From NCBI GenBank assembly GCA_020718125.1, contig DYDC01000032.1:10588-15889 (forward strand): DNA of 5,302 nt, written 5' to 3'. How positions within the stretch are numbered: the stretch's first letter is position 1; each line of letters begins with the position of its first letter. The notes under the pieces were generated by a model. That model was given only the letters and a program-made list of their open reading frames with translations, was not told the origin of the DNA and searched no databases. The translations under genes were made by a program, and so were the position numbers. Positions 5,219 through 5,302 of this stretch are shown one piece after another. The stretch comes from Methylacidiphilum sp. GTDB taxonomy: Bacteria > Verrucomicrobiota > Verrucomicrobiia > CAIQCK01.

Positions 5219-5302
5219 TTACTTCGCCTTGACCTCCGTCCAGTAATCAATGGGGGCACCGAAGTGTTTCTCCACCGCGTCGAGTCGCAGGATGACGTCG
5301 TT
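5219..5302 (-). CDS. C-terminal end of an unidentified protein (5' part beyond the right edge)
   Basis: The minus strand reads an open frame from the right edge to a TAA at 5221-5219, giving the last 27 residues, which end His-Phe-Gly-Ala-Pro-Ile-Asp-Tyr-Trp-Thr-Glu-Val-Lys-Ala-Lys. Most third codon positions are G or C, as in the neighbouring genes, and the peptide composition is ordinary for a soluble protein. The fragment is too short to identify. It converges on the membrane-anchored gene with only 16 bp between the two stop codons. A small CCGG-AAG-CCGG inverted repeat lies in that gap, but no T-run marks a terminator. Confidence 0.55.
   Translation of the reverse strand, partial: NDVILRLDAVEKHFGAPIDYWTEVKAK

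Noticed and set aside
3970..5259. A 429-codon open frame on the minus strand
   Set aside because: It is antisense to both the DUF362 and anchored-protein genes, spans their junction, and has a low-complexity Gly/Val/Asp composition typical of shadow frames.

Overview
This is a high-GC bacterial window with four leftward genes (minus strand), two rightward genes (plus strand) and the 3' tail of another minus-strand gene at the right edge. The best taxonomic clue is a tandem pair of short secreted proteins that I recognise as the 'exosortase system-associated protein, TIGR04073 family'. That family is typical of Verrucomicrobiota and other PEP-CTERM/exosortase bacteria. Together with the high GC, TPR lipoproteins, glycine-zipper lipoproteins and an exported DUF362 protein, I infer a Verrucomicrobiota-like genome, possibly the Limisphaerales/Pedosphaera side. 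No rRNA or universal marker is present to confirm this.

Layout. Positions 1-328 (minus) hold the first TIGR04073-like gene, cut by the left edge, and 533-889 (minus) hold its complete paralogue. They align without gaps at an offset of 561 bp. The last 82 sequenced bases of the two genes are identical, while the rest differ at about a fifth of positions, which suggests gene conversion. Positions 1162-1581 (minus) encode a small lipoprotein with a glycine zipper, a polyproline stretch and a conserved-looking tail. Positions 1745-3526 (minus) encode a long TPR lipoprotein made of three TPR modules joined by Ala/Pro linkers. A 62-bp divergent promoter region (3527-3588) separates it from the rightward pair: an exported DUF362 protein (3589-4650) and, 15 bp downstream, a small membrane-anchored protein of unknown function (4666-5202). 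At 5219-5302 (minus) the last 27 codons of an unidentified gene converge on that pair.

How the genes fit together. Every complete product carries an export signal, lipobox or membrane anchor, so the window is an envelope-oriented neighbourhood. The DUF362 gene and the anchored protein look like a two-gene operon divergent from the TPR lipoprotein. The leftward genes are separated by 160-270 bp gaps and are probably independent units. I see no mobile element, CRISPR array, tRNA or rRNA. No defence or biosynthetic system is evident. The most noteworthy signals are the mosaic paralogue pair and the exported DUF362/anchored-protein pair.
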